A DNA stretch of 36,971 nt from JBFGCA01 sp041567315 (GCA_041567315.1 JBFGCA010000040.1:1-36971), one strand, 5' to 3'. Numbered from the stretch's first letter, positions 7,728 to 16,739 are shown. A program made the numbers and translations. The notes: generated by a model not told the origin, from the sequence alone.

Positions 7728-7889
7728 TATGTATCAGTAAATAGTTGGGCTAAGTCAAGGGGCGGCGACGTAGAGGTGGTACGGCGTGCCGTCGGAGAGT
7801 TCCGCCGCGGCAAGGGGGACCTGTCGGAATACCTCGTCGGCGAGGCCAGCCGGGCCGGCGGCCGCGAGCTGGCGGCCCGCCGGACCTGA
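7728..7889 (+). pseudogene. Possible 3' end of a PIN-domain (VapC-like) gene
   Basis: A frame without a proper start reads from about 7728 to TGA 7887-7889. From 7761 on it is GC-rich and coding-like: VEVVRRAVGEFRRGKGDL then SEYLVGEASRAGGRELAARR. The spacing of an acidic Asp, an aliphatic run and a small-residue helix resembles the last helices of PIN-domain ribonucleases, where the pattern is usually ADFADYLI...AG. The usual final TFD motif is missing, so this could equally be something else. It marks the left edge of the uniform right-hand genome. Confidence 0.28.
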
Positions 7890-7917
7890 TCGGCAACCGA
7901 AGCGCTATCCTCCGAGA

Positions 7918-8694
7918 ATGGAACGCGCATCGGCCTTCCTCCTGTTGCTGACTGCGCCGGCGGTGCCCGCCATCGCGGGCAACGAGCAGCCATCGCCCCA
8001 AACCCAGGAGCGGCTCGAGATCGTCGACCGGGCGATCGCCCACCACGGCGGCGAGGTCTACACAGCGAGCGAGACCCGGATGGAGCTCTGCTCGCGGTCG
8101 GGCTGCTCGCGGATCCGGGCGCTCACCGACGGCTGGGACTTCGATCTCGAGGCGACGGCGCGAGTCCGGGACGGCGAGCGCCGGGTGCGGATCACCAACG
8201 ACACGGTGGAGCAGTGGGTCGACAGTGAGCCGGTCGAGGTCGAGCCGGATCGCCGCCAGCCGCTCCGCGACTGGGTGATGGCCCGGGTCTACTTCGCCTT
8301 CCTGCCCTACCGGCTCAACGATCCGAGCGTCTTCAAGCAGGACCTGGGGATCGAGGAGTGGGCGGGGCGGAAGCTCCACCGGGTGCGGGTGACCTTCGCC
8401 CCCGGCTCGAGCACCGAGGCCGACGACGTCTTCCTCTACTGGTTCGACCCCGGCACCGGCCGCCTGGAGCAGTTCGCCTACAGCTTCACCAGCGGCAACG
8501 GCGGCCTCCGCTTCCGCCGCGGCTTCAACTACCGGCGGGTCGGCGGAATCCTGTTCTTCGACCAGGAGAACCTTGGACTCGATGGCCCCGGCTTCACCGT
8601 CGACGAGATCGACCCCTCCTTCGTCGAGCGGCGGATGCGCCCCGTCTCGACCGTCGAGCTGCGCGAGATCATGGTGTGCCCGCGGGCTGATTGA
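7918..8694 (+). CDS. Secreted LolA-like protein (DUF6503-like)
   Basis: This 258-residue protein has an N-terminal signal peptide (MERASAFLLLLTAPAVPAIAG). The mature part starts with HHGGEVYTASETRMELC and continues in alternating short strands (VRDGERRVRITND, RKLHRVRVTFAPGSS, DVFLYWFDPGTGRLEQFAY), as expected for the open beta-barrel of LolA/LolB-like lipid carriers and the related DUF6503 group. It probably acts in the periplasm or at the envelope. ATG 7918 is chosen because it begins the signal peptide. A TATCCT hexamer lies only six bases upstream, so the transcript may be leaderless. It overlaps the next gene by four bases. The ligand is unknown. Confidence 0.6.
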   Translation: MERASAFLLLLTAPAVPAIAGNEQPSPQTQERLEIVDRAIAHHGGEVYTASETRMELCSRSGCSRIRALTDGWDFDLEATARVRDGERRVRITNDTVEQWVDSEPVEVEPDRRQPLRDWVMARVYFAFLPYRLNDPSVFKQDLGIEEWAGRKLHRVRVTFAPGSSTEADDVFLYWFDPGTGRLEQFAYSFTSGNGGLRFRRGFNYRRVGGILFFDQENLGLDGPGFTVDEIDPSFVERRMRPVSTVELREIMVCPRAD

Positions 8695-9212
8695 GCTCGT
8701 CTAGCGTCGAGCTCGATCGCGAGGCCGAGGAGGTCGGTCTGAGTCTCTCGAGGTCGTTGTTCGTTGCGGGTCTGCTGCTTCTCGCAATCCAGGCCGTACC
8801 GTACGGGTGGGGTGGCGCCAATCCACCTGTCGAGCGAGAGCCGCCGTGGGACGCGCCCGCGACCCGGGAGCTCTTCTTTCGTGCCTGCCGGGACGGCCAC
8901 AGCCACGAGACCTCCTGGCCCTGGTACAGCCGCGTGGCACCGGCCTCCTGGCTGGTGCGCCGCGACGTCGAGGAGGGCCGTTCCCACTTCAAGGTCTCGC
9001 GGTGGGGAAGCGGCCGGCAGGAGGCCGACGAGGCGGCGGAGATGCTGCGCGAGGGCGAGATGCCGCTCTGTTACTACCTGCCGTTCCACCCCGGGGCCCG
9101 GCTCTCGGCCGCCGAGCGCGAGCGGCTGATCGCCGGCCTCGTCGCCACCTTCGGCGACGTGGACGAGGGCGGCCGGAGGCGCCGGCGGCGGCGACGCGGC
9201 GGCGGGAGCTAG
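8691..9212 (+). CDS. Haem-binding-domain protein with degenerate CxxCH motif
   Basis: This 173-residue protein has one N-terminal membrane anchor or signal (SLFVAGLLLLAIQAVPY). It then has the block CRDGHSHETSWPWYSRVAPA followed by SWLVRRDVEEGR, which matches the bacterial haem-binding domain usually written C-x-x-CHS-(N/H)-x-T-x-WPWYS-x-(I/V)-AP-x-SWL. The second Cys of the expected CxxCH is Gly here (C66-R-D-G69-H70). The C-terminus is a basic Arg/Gly-rich tail. Translation starts at TTG 8691, overlapping the upstream stop by four bases (TTGA), so the two genes are coupled. It should be periplasmic or membrane-anchored. Whether it still binds haem is open. Confidence 0.7.
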   Translation: MSSSSVELDREAEEVGLSLSRSLFVAGLLLLAIQAVPYGWGGANPPVEREPPWDAPATRELFFRACRDGHSHETSWPWYSRVAPASWLVRRDVEEGRSHFKVSRWGSGRQEADEAAEMLREGEMPLCYYLPFHPGARLSAAERERLIAGLVATFGDVDEGGRRRRRRRRGGGS

Positions 9213-9332
9213 GCCGGCGCCTTCAGGGCTCCTTCAACAGCGCCGGCAGCCACAATCTGGCGCGCTGCTCAGGTCGGCAGCAACGACTTCAGGTACTGGG
9301 GGCCGGTTCGTCCTCCTCTACAGCGGGCCGGG

Positions 9333-9363
9333 TTGGCGCCCGCAGTGCCGGGATCGTTACAAT
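9333..9363 (+). promoter_or_regulatory. Possible sigma70-type promoter for the DUF4350-like gene
   Basis: TACAAT at 9358-9363 matches five of six consensus -10 bases. TTGGCG at 9333-9338 is a weak -35 with a 19-base spacer, longer than ideal. The pair lies in the 261-base gap before the lipoprotein gene at 9474, which otherwise holds no convincing frame. It would give a leader of roughly 100 bases. Confidence 0.35.
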
Positions 9364-9473
9364 CCGTCCCAGGTCTGTGCCATGAGCCCGTGGAAGCTCG
9401 TGTGGGTGGCGTCGCGCGGCGTCGAGATTGGACGCGGTTGGTGCCGCGGGCCATGCGCAACGAGGGGAGCTTC

Positions 9474-10448
9474 ATGAGGGATCGCAGGCGGTTGCGGAGC
9501 AGCCGGAGGCTCGACCGGCGGATGGTGGGCGCGGCGCTCGGCGTCGTCGCTGCCCTGGGGCTCGCCGCGTGTGGGCACGTGCACCTGCAGGCCCCCGACT
9601 ATTCGTACGTCCCGGCGGTCGCCGCCCCCGCCTGGGCGGCGGCGGCGGGTCCGCGGGTGCTGATCGACGAGGGGCACTGCAACTTCCACACGGCGGAGGG
9701 GCGCTTCCGGCCGTTCGCCGAGCTGCTGCGGGGCGACGGCTTCACGGTCGAGCCGCTGGCCGGGGGCTTGACGGCCGAGAGCCTGGCGGGGGCGGAGGTG
9801 CTGGTGATCGCCAACGCGCTGTCGGAGGCGAACTGCGAGAAGTGGCGGCTGCCGAACCCGTCGGCCTTCAGCGCCGGCGAGATCGCCGCGGTCGAGGAGT
9901 GGGTGCGGGCGGGTGGAGCGCTGCTGCTGATCGCCGATCACATGCCGTTCCCGGGCGCCGCGGCCGACCTGGCCGCCGCCTTCGGGCTGGCGTTCATCGA
10001 CGGCTACGCGCGCGCCGACGCCGGCGGCCCGACGCTGCGCTTCGAGCGGGCAGTCGGGACGCTGGCCGAGCACGCCGTGACCGAAGGCCGCTCGCCGAGC
10101 GAGCGGGTCGAGGCGGTGGTGAGCTTCACCGGCCAGGCCTTCCGCTCGCTGGGGCCGGCCGAGCCGCTGCTGATCCTGCCGGCGGCGACGACGATCCGGT
10201 TGCCGGTAAAGGCCGGCGAGTTCTCCGAGAGAACGCCCCGCTTCGCGGCCCAGGGGCTGCTGCAGGGCGCCGTCGTGAGGCACGGGGCGGGCCGCGTCGC
10301 CATCTTCGGCGAGGCGGCGATGTTCAGCGCGCAGGAGATCCGGCGCGACGACGGGCTCCTGCAGATCGGGCTCAACGCCCCGGAGGCCGAGGAGAACGCG
10401 CAGTTCGTCCTCAACCTGATGCACTGGCTGACCGGCCTGCTCGAGTAG
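9474..10448 (+). CDS. DUF4350-like periplasmic lipoprotein
   Basis: This 324-residue protein has an Arg-rich N-terminus, a hydrophobic segment and a lipobox with Cys33 (ALGLAAC), so it is a predicted lipoprotein. The mature protein starts PRVLIDEGHCNFHTAEGRF, then has AEVLVIANAL, FSAGEIAAVEEWVRAGGALL and LIADHMPFPGAAADLAAAFG. This is the class-I glutamine amidotransferase-like fold seen in DUF4350 and related proteins, which lack a proven catalytic role. I chose ATG 9474 because GAGGGGAG lies five bases upstream; ATG 9453 and the longer frame have no good site. It stands alone ahead of the efflux operon. The function is unknown. Confidence 0.65.
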   Translation: MRDRRRLRSSRRLDRRMVGAALGVVAALGLAACGHVHLQAPDYSYVPAVAAPAWAAAAGPRVLIDEGHCNFHTAEGRFRPFAELLRGDGFTVEPLAGGLTAESLAGAEVLVIANALSEANCEKWRLPNPSAFSAGEIAAVEEWVRAGGALLLIADHMPFPGAAADLAAAFGLAFIDGYARADAGGPTLRFERAVGTLAEHAVTEGRSPSERVEAVVSFTGQAFRSLGPAEPLLILPAATTIRLPVKAGEFSERTPRFAAQGLLQGAVVRHGAGRVAIFGEAAMFSAQEIRRDDGLLQIGLNAPEAEENAQFVLNLMHWLTGLLE

Positions 10449-10692
10449 CGGTCGGCGGTTGGATGCGGCGGCCGCATTCCAGCGGCTGCTGCTCGGCCGG
10501 CGCCTCGTGCGCTCGCCCCATGGCGGGGCAGCGCGCCGCCCTCGCGGGTCTGCCGGTGCACCACCCGGAGGGGCGGCGACAGCCCGGGCGGCCCGCCCGC
10601 ACAATGGACGGGCGGCGCGAGTGGCCGTCGGCGGCGGCCGGTCCGGCCGGTCGCCCGCCTCCCCCGGAACAACCCAGAAGAGGATGCGGACG
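10449..10692. other. 244-base gap upstream of the efflux operon
   Basis: No credible gene is seen. A near-palindrome ATGCGGC-G-GCCGCAT at 10464-10478 lies 15 bases after the preceding stop and could end that transcript, although no T-run follows. The remainder is extremely GC-rich. A promoter for the operon should lie here, but I cannot pick one with confidence. AAGAGG at 10678-10683 serves as the ribosome binding site of the next gene. Confidence 0.4.
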
Positions 10693-12160
10693 ATGATCGG
10701 GAAGATGCACGCCGCGGCGGCCCTGCTGCCGTTCTTGGTGATGGCGGCGCCGGCCGCGGGCGAAGAGCTGACCCTGGCCGGGGCGATGGCGCGGGCGCGG
10801 ACCGACGGCCGCGAGGTGGCCGCCGCCGAGCTGCGGGTCGAGGCGGGGCGCCAGCGGCTGCGCCAGGCGCGCGCCTACCGGTTGCCCAGGCTGAGCCTGC
10901 AGGAGATCTGGATGCGGACCGACTCGCCGGCCGAGGCCTTCGCGCTGCAGCTCAACCAGGAGCGGTTCTCGTTCGTGGAGTTCGCGGCGGCGGACCCCAA
11001 CCGCCCGGACCCCATCGAGAACGCTCTGACCCGGCTCGAGGTGGAGCTACCGGTCTACACCGGCGGCGAACTGGCGGGGCGCGTCGGGCAGGCCCGGCTG
11101 GCGGCGGCCGCCGCCGGGGACGCCGCGACGCGGGCCGGCGACCTGGCGGCACTGGCCCGCCGGCGAGGCCTACGTGCGGCTGGCCCAGATCCGCGAGCGG
11201 GTGGCGCTGCTCGAGCGCTCGCTGGAGACGGTCGCGGCGCACGTGGCCACCGCGCGGGCCTACGTGGAGCAGGGGATGCTGGTCCGCTCGGAGCTGCTGC
11301 GGGCCGAGGTGGAGCGCTCGCGGATCGCCGACCTGCTGGCCGAGGCCCGGGGCCAGGCGCGGGTGGCGGAAGCCAACCTGTCGTTCCGGCTGGCGGCCGC
11401 CGCCGGAACGAGGTGGGAGATCGAGCCGCTGCCTCCCCCCACGCCGCTCTCCGAGCCGCTCGAGGGCTGGCTGACGACCGCCGCCGACCGCCCCGACCTC
11501 GAAGCGGCGCGGCAGCGGCTCGCGGCCGGCGAGCTGGAAGAGGCCGTGCGCCGGGCCGGTCTGCGGCCGCGGGTCGGGCTGGTGGCCCGGCACGACTTCA
11601 ACGACGAGACGCCGTTCGGCACCGCCGGCGACTCCTCGGCGGTCCTGGCGGCGGCCTCGATCGATCTCTTCGCCGGCAGCCGGCACCGGGCGGCGGCGGC
11701 CGCGGCGCGGGCCGAGGCCGAAGCCGGGCGCCGCGAGATCGAGCAGTTCGAGGAGGGCATCGGGCTCCAGATCCGTGACGCCTTCGAGGGCGCTCGCTCG
11801 GCCCGCGAGCGCCACGGCACCGCGCAGGCGGCGTTGGCGGCGGCGGCCGAGGCCGAGCGGATCACCGGCGAGCGCTTTGGCCGGGGGGTGGTGCGAACCA
11901 TCGATCTGCTGGACGCGGTCACCGCCCGCCGCGAGGCCGAGACCCGCGAGCTGGTGGCGCGGGCCGAGGCCCACCTGGTGAGCCTGCGGTTGGCGGTCGC
12001 CGCCGGGCGGCGGCCGGAGAGCGCGCTGGTCGCCGCCGCGAGCGTTCCCGTAGCTGACCCGGACCCGGCGGCGCTGCCGCCGGCCGGATCGGAATCGGCC
12101 GCCCGGGGAGGTCGGGCGGCGGTTCCACCAACCATGACCGAGGAGGGGATCCAGCCATGA
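10693..12160 (+). CDS. TolC-like outer membrane efflux channel, frameshifted
   Basis: A signal peptide (MIGKMHAAAALLPFLVMAAP) is followed by ELTLAGAMARAR, long Ala/Arg/Glu-rich helices and a second repeat with RPDLEAARQRLAAGE and later FGRGVVRTIDLLDAVTARRE, the outer membrane efflux protein pattern. It should be the exit duct for the adaptor and RND pump that follow. The frame is open from 10693 to about 11158, then continues one frame over to TGA 12158-12160. Dropping one C from the CCC at 11156-11158 restores ALAAGEAYVRLAQ and a 488-residue protein. A one-base error or a recent mutation is therefore likely. ATG 10693 has AAGAGG nine bases upstream. The end overlaps the adaptor start (ATGA). 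Confidence 0.8.
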
Positions 12161-13380
12161 GCCATCCACGCCCCGATCAGCTTCGGCTCGCTCCGGGAGC
12201 GCCCCGGGGCCGCGGCTCGGAAGCTCTCTCGCCCGCGGCGGCGGCTTGCGCCGTGGCGCCGGTCATGGCGCTAGTGCTGGCGCTCGCGCTCGCGCTCGTC
12301 CTGTCCCTGGCCTGCGGCGGCCACGAACCGGCGGCCGAGATGGCCGAGCCGTCGCCGGTGCGGGCCGCCCTGGCCACCGCCGAGCGGGTCGAGGCGCCGC
12401 GACAGGTCGAGCTCTACGGCACGGTCGAGGCCGAGCGGACCGCCGCGGTCTCGGCGCGGGTGATGGCGATGGTGACGGCAGTCCACGTCCAGGTCGGCGA
12501 TGCGGTTCGCAGCGGTCAGCTCCTGCTCGAGATCGACCCGCAGGCCGCCCAGGGCCAGCTCGACCAGGCGCGCGGCGCGCTGACCCAGGCGCGGGCGGCC
12601 CTGGCGCTCGCCGAGCGCAACTACCAGCGCTTCCAGGGGCTGGCCGAGGCCGACGCCGCCGCCGAGCTGGAGCTCGACATGGCCCGGATGCAGCACGAGC
12701 AGGCGCTGGGCGCGGTCGAGCAGGCCGAGGGCGCGGTGGCGGCCGCCGGGGCGGTGGCCGCCGACTCCCGGGTGCGGGCGCCGTTCGCGGGCCGGGTGGC
12801 GGGCCGGATGGTCGAGATCGGCGATCTCGCGGCCCCCGGCCGCCCGTTGCTGCGGCTGGAGTCGGCCGGCGCCCGCCGGCTGCGCCTGGCGGTGCCCGAG
12901 AGCCTGGCGCTCCGGCCCGGGTTGGCGGTGGGCGACCCTGTGCCGGTGGCCATCGACGCGCGCCCCGACCTGGGCCGACTGACCGGCACCGTGGTCGAGC
13001 GCACCCCCGGCGCCGATCCGGCCAGCCACTCGTTCGAGATCAAGGTGGCGCTGCCGGTGGCGGACCTGCCATCGGGTGCCGCCGGCCGCGCCTGGGTGGC
13101 GGGCGAGCCGCGCGCGCAGGTGGTGGTGCCCGCCGGGGCGGTGCTGCGTCGCGGCGGCATGAGCGTGGTGGTGGTCCGCGACGCCGACGGGCGCGCCGCC
13201 ACCCGGGTGGTGACTCTGGGCGGGCCGGTGGGGGAGGGCCGGGTCGAGGTCCTTTCCGGCCTCGCGGGCGGCGAGACGGTGCTGCTGGATCTCGCCGCGC
13301 CGCCGGCGCCCGGCGCGCTCGTCGAGGAAAGCTCCGCCGAGGCCGGCGTGGGGTCGACCGCCGCGGAGAGCCCGTCGTGA
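12157..13380 (+). CDS. RND efflux periplasmic adaptor (membrane fusion protein)
   Basis: This 407-residue adaptor has a hydrophobic segment ending in a lipobox (LALVLSLAC, Cys53), so it is probably a lipoprotein of the inner membrane facing the periplasm. VHVQVGDAVRSGQLLLEIDP is the first half of the lipoyl-like domain. An Ala/Gln/Glu-rich helical hairpin spans about residues 130-200. VRAPFAGRVAGRMVEIGD is the second lipoyl half, followed by the beta-barrel and membrane-proximal domains. It links the pump to the TolC-like channel. ATG 12157 overlaps the channel gene's stop by four bases. Met37, directly before the hydrophobic core, is an alternative start. It overlaps the pump gene by four bases. 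Confidence 0.88.
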   Translation: MSHPRPDQLRLAPGAPRGRGSEALSPAAAACAVAPVMALVLALALALVLSLACGGHEPAAEMAEPSPVRAALATAERVEAPRQVELYGTVEAERTAAVSARVMAMVTAVHVQVGDAVRSGQLLLEIDPQAAQGQLDQARGALTQARAALALAERNYQRFQGLAEADAAAELELDMARMQHEQALGAVEQAEGAVAAAGAVAADSRVRAPFAGRVAGRMVEIGDLAAPGRPLLRLESAGARRLRLAVPESLALRPGLAVGDPVPVAIDARPDLGRLTGTVVERTPGADPASHSFEIKVALPVADLPSGAAGRAWVAGEPRAQVVVPAGAVLRRGGMSVVVVRDADGRAATRVVTLGGPVGEGRVEVLSGLAGGETVLLDLAAPPAPGALVEESSAEAGVGSTAAESPS

Positions 13381-16300
13381 GCGAGCCGCCGCTCCCTCCG
13401 CGGCTCGACGCCGAGGCCGCCCGCCGGGAGGCGCTGCGGCTCAAGCTCACCCGGCGGCCGCCGGGCATCGCCGGCCGCATCGCGCGGTCGTTCCTCGACT
13501 CCAAGCTGACGCCGCTGCTGGTCGTCGCCTCGCTGCTGCTCGGGGCCTTCGCCGTGCTGGTCACCCCGCGCGAGGAGGAGCCGCAGATCAAGGTGCCGAT
13601 GATCGACGTCTTCGTCGGTCTGCCGGGGGCGACCGCCGAGGAGGTCGAGCGCCGGGTGGTGTCGCCGCTCGAGCGGGCGATCTACGAGATCGACAACGTC
13701 GAGTACGTCTATTCCACCTCGCAACCCTCGGGCGGTCTGATCATCGTCCGCTTCCTGGTGGGGAGCGACCCGGACGTGGCGGTGGTGCGGGTCCAGGCCA
13801 AGGTGGCGGAGGCCGCCGCCAAGCTGCCCGCGGGGGCCATCCCGCCGGTGATCGCCCCGCGCTCGATCGACGACGTGCCGGTGCTCGCCTACACGCTGTG
13901 GTCGGAGAGCGCGACGCCGCTCGAGCTGCGGCAGGTGGCCCGCGAGCTCGAGACCGAGCTCGGCCGCCACCCGCGGGTGGCGCGGGTGTGGGTGATCGGC
14001 GGCGAGCGCCGGGCCGTCCAGGTGAGCTTCGACCGCGAGCGGCTGGCCTCGCACCGGGTCTCGCCGCTCCAGGTCTACCAGGCGCTGGCCGGGCTCAACT
14101 GGCGGCTGCCGGCGGGGAGCTTCGCGGCCGCCGACGAGGAGACCACGGTCGAGGTGGGGAGCTTCTTCCGCTCGGCCGAGGAGGTGGCGGCGGCGGTGGT
14201 CGGGGTCTACGGCGGCCGGCCGGTCCACCTGCGCGAGGTGGCGCGGGTCACCGACGGCCCCGACGAGCCGGCCGACTACGTCTGGATGCTGTCCGGCGCG
14301 GCGGGCGAGGAGAAGTCGCTCCCGGCCGGGCTCGACGTGCCGGCGGTGACCGTGGCGGTGGCCAAGAAGCCGGGAACCAACGCCGTCGAGCTGGTGGCCG
14401 ACCTCGACCGGCGGCTCGAGTCCTTTCGCGGGACGGTGATCCCCGGCAACGTCCAGGTGACCAAGACCCGCGACTACGGGTTTACCGCCGACGAGAAGTC
14501 GTCGGAGCTGATCAAGCACCTGTGGATCGCCACCCTGGCGGTGGTGGCGCTGATGGCGCTGGCCCTGGGGCGGCGCGAGGCGGTGGTGGTGCTGGTGGCG
14601 GTGCCCGCCACCCTGGCCCTGACGCTGGCCGCCTCGTATCTGTTCGGCTACACCCTCAACCGGGTGACCCTGTTCGCGCTCATCTTCGCCATCGGCATCC
14701 TGGTCGACGACGCCATCGTGGTGGTCGAGAACATCCACCGCCACTACCTGCTGGGCTGGACCAATCCGCGCCACGCCACCGTCTACGCCACCGACGAGGT
14801 CGGCAACCCGACCATCCTCGCCACCTTCACGGTCATCGCCGCGCTGCTGCCGCTGGCCTTCGTCTCGGGCCTCATGGGCCCCTACATGCGGCCGATCCCG
14901 ATCAACGCCTCGGCGGCGATGCTGTTCTCGCTGCTGGTGGCCTTCGTGGTCTCGCCGTGGCTGACCTACCGGCTGTTCCGGCGGCGGGCGGCGGCGATGG
15001 CCGAGGGACCGGCCGAGCACGATGCCGAGACCGCCCAGGAGACGCGGTTCCTGGGACTCTACGCGCGGCTCTTCCGGCCGCTGCTCGAGCGCGCCTGGCG
15101 TCGGTGGACGCTGCTGGCGGGCGTCGCCCTGCTGCTGGTGGGGTCGGTGGCGCTGCTGGCGCTGCGCCTGGTCACCGTCAAGATGCTGCCCTACGACAAC
15201 AAGAGCGAGGTCCAGGTCGTGGTCGACATGCCCGAGGGTTCGACCCTCGAGGAGACCGCCGGGGTCGCCCGGGCGCTCGCCGAGCGGGCGCGGCGGCTCC
15301 CCGAGGTGACCGACGTCCAGGTCTACGCCGGCACCTCGGCGCCGTTCAACTTCAACGGGCTGGTGCGGCACTACTTCCTGCGCCGCGGGCCGGTGGTCGC
15401 CGATCTGCAGATCAACCTGCTGCCCAAGCACCACCGCGACCGCGCCAGCCATCCGTTCGCCAAGCAGCTGCGCGAGCTGCTGGCGCCGGTGGTGGCCGGC
15501 ACCGGCGTCCTCGACAAGGGGGCCAGCGTCAAGGTCACCGAGGTGCCGCCGGGCCCGCCGGTGCTCTCGACCCTGGTGGCCGAGGTCTACGGGCCGGAGC
15601 TCGAGGGGCGGGTGGCCCTCGCCCGCCAGGTGCGCGAGGTCTTCGAGTCGACCCCGGGGATCGTCGACGTCGACTGGTGGATCGAGCACCCGGGGCCCAA
15701 GCTCGAGCTGGCGGTCGACCGCGAGAAGGCGGCGCGGCTGGGGGTGACTTCCGAGGCGGTGGTACGGACGCTGCGGGTGGCCCTCGAGGGGGCCGAGGCC
15801 GGGCTGCTGCGCGACGAGCGCTCGCGCGAGCCGGTGCCGCTGATGCTCCGGCTCGACCGCGCCCAGCGCTCGAGCGCCGATGGCCTGCTGGCGCTCAGCC
15901 TGCACGGCGCCGGCGGCGTTCTGGTGCCGCTCCGCGAGCTGGTCGAGGCGCGCCCAGGCGGCCGCGAGCGCTTCATCTACCACAAGAACCTGCAGCCGGT
16001 CTCCTACGTGGTGGCCGAGGTGGCCGGCGCCGAGGAGTCGCCGATCTACGGCATCCTCGACATGCGCCACCGGGTGGAGGAGCTGACCGACCCGGCGGGG
16101 CGGCCGCTCCAGGTGCTGTCGTCGGCGATGCCCGAGGACACCACCGGCTACGCGGTCAAATGGGACGGCGAGTGGCAGATCACCTACGAGGTTTTCCGCG
16201 ACATGGGGCTGGCCTTCGCGGTCGTCCTGGTGCTGATCTACGTTCTGGTGGTGGGGTGGTTCCGGTCGTTCGTGACGCCGCTGATCATCATGGCGCCGAT

Positions 16301-16739
16301 CCCGCTGACCCTGATCGGCATCCTGCCGGCCCACGCCCTGGGCGGCGTGTTCTTCACCGCCACCTCGATGATCGGCTTCATCGCCCTGGCCGGGATCATC
16401 GTCCGCAACTCGATCCTGCTGGTCGACTTCATCAACCTCGAGCTGGAGGCCGGCGAGCCGCTCGAGGAGGCGGTGGTCAAGGCCGGCGTGGTGCGCTTCC
16501 GCCCGATCGCGCTGACCGCCGCGGCGCTGGTGGTGGGCGGTCTGGTCATTCTGCTCGACCCCATCTTCCAGGGGCTGGCGGTGGCGCTGATCTCGGGGGT
16601 GGTGGTGTCGACGGCGCTGACCCTGGTGGTGATTCCGCTGCTCTACTACATGTACGTCGCCACGGTCGGCGTGGCGGCGGTGGCGCGCCCGGGCGGCGAG
16701 CCGGGTGCGGGCGTCGCCGCCGAGGGGGACCGGCCATGA
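13377..16739 (+). CDS. RND-family efflux pump, inner membrane permease
   Basis: This 1,120-residue RND permease has a first membrane helix (LTPLLVVASLLLGAFAVLV), a periplasmic porter domain, helices with GILVDDAIVVVENIHRH, a second porter domain and a C-terminal helix bundle with GIIVRNSILLVDFIN. Asp444-Asp445 in helix 4 match the proton-relay pair of AcrB. The residue at the AcrB Lys940 position reads Arg (R1010). RND pumps exchange protons for drugs, metals or lipophilic compounds. GTG 13377 overlaps the adaptor stop (GTGA), and the gene's own stop overlaps the PII-like gene (ATGA). The gene set adaptor-permease-channel is complete apart from the channel frameshift. The substrate class is uncertain. 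Confidence 0.92.
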   Translation: MSEPPLPPRLDAEAARREALRLKLTRRPPGIAGRIARSFLDSKLTPLLVVASLLLGAFAVLVTPREEEPQIKVPMIDVFVGLPGATAEEVERRVVSPLERAIYEIDNVEYVYSTSQPSGGLIIVRFLVGSDPDVAVVRVQAKVAEAAAKLPAGAIPPVIAPRSIDDVPVLAYTLWSESATPLELRQVARELETELGRHPRVARVWVIGGERRAVQVSFDRERLASHRVSPLQVYQALAGLNWRLPAGSFAAADEETTVEVGSFFRSAEEVAAAVVGVYGGRPVHLREVARVTDGPDEPADYVWMLSGAAGEEKSLPAGLDVPAVTVAVAKKPGTNAVELVADLDRRLESFRGTVIPGNVQVTKTRDYGFTADEKSSELIKHLWIATLAVVALMALALGRREAVVVLVAVPATLALTLAASYLFGYTLNRVTLFALIFAIGILVDDAIVVVENIHRHYLLGWTNPRHATVYATDEVGNPTILATFTVIAALLPLAFVSGLMGPYMRPIPINASAAMLFSLLVAFVVSPWLTYRLFRRRAAAMAEGPAEHDAETAQETRFLGLYARLFRPLLERAWRRWTLLAGVALLLVGSVALLALRLVTVKMLPYDNKSEVQVVVDMPEGSTLEETAGVARALAERARRLPEVTDVQVYAGTSAPFNFNGLVRHYFLRRGPVVADLQINLLPKHHRDRASHPFAKQLRELLAPVVAGTGVLDKGASVKVTEVPPGPPVLSTLVAEVYGPELEGRVALARQVREVFESTPGIVDVDWWIEHPGPKLELAVDREKAARLGVTSEAVVRTLRVALEGAEAGLLRDERSREPVPLMLRLDRAQRSSADGLLALSLHGAGGVLVPLRELVEARPGGRERFIYHKNLQPVSYVVAEVAGAEESPIYGILDMRHRVEELTDPAGRPLQVLSSAMPEDTTGYAVKWDGEWQITYEVFRDMGLAFAVVLVLIYVLVVGWFRSFVTPLIIMAPIPLTLIGILPAHALGGVFFTATSMIGFIALAGIIVRNSILLVDFINLELEAGEPLEEAVVKAGVVRFRPIALTAAALVVGGLVILLDPIFQGLAVALISGVVVSTALTLVVIPLLYYMYVATVGVAAVARPGGEPGAGVAAEGDRP

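Noticed and set aside
12621..16334. Very long leftward open frame (over 1,200 codons) opposite the adaptor and RND permease
   Set aside because: It is the antisense shadow of two genes with GC-rich third positions. Its translation is His/Gln/Arg/Gly-rich with no family motif or ribosome binding site.
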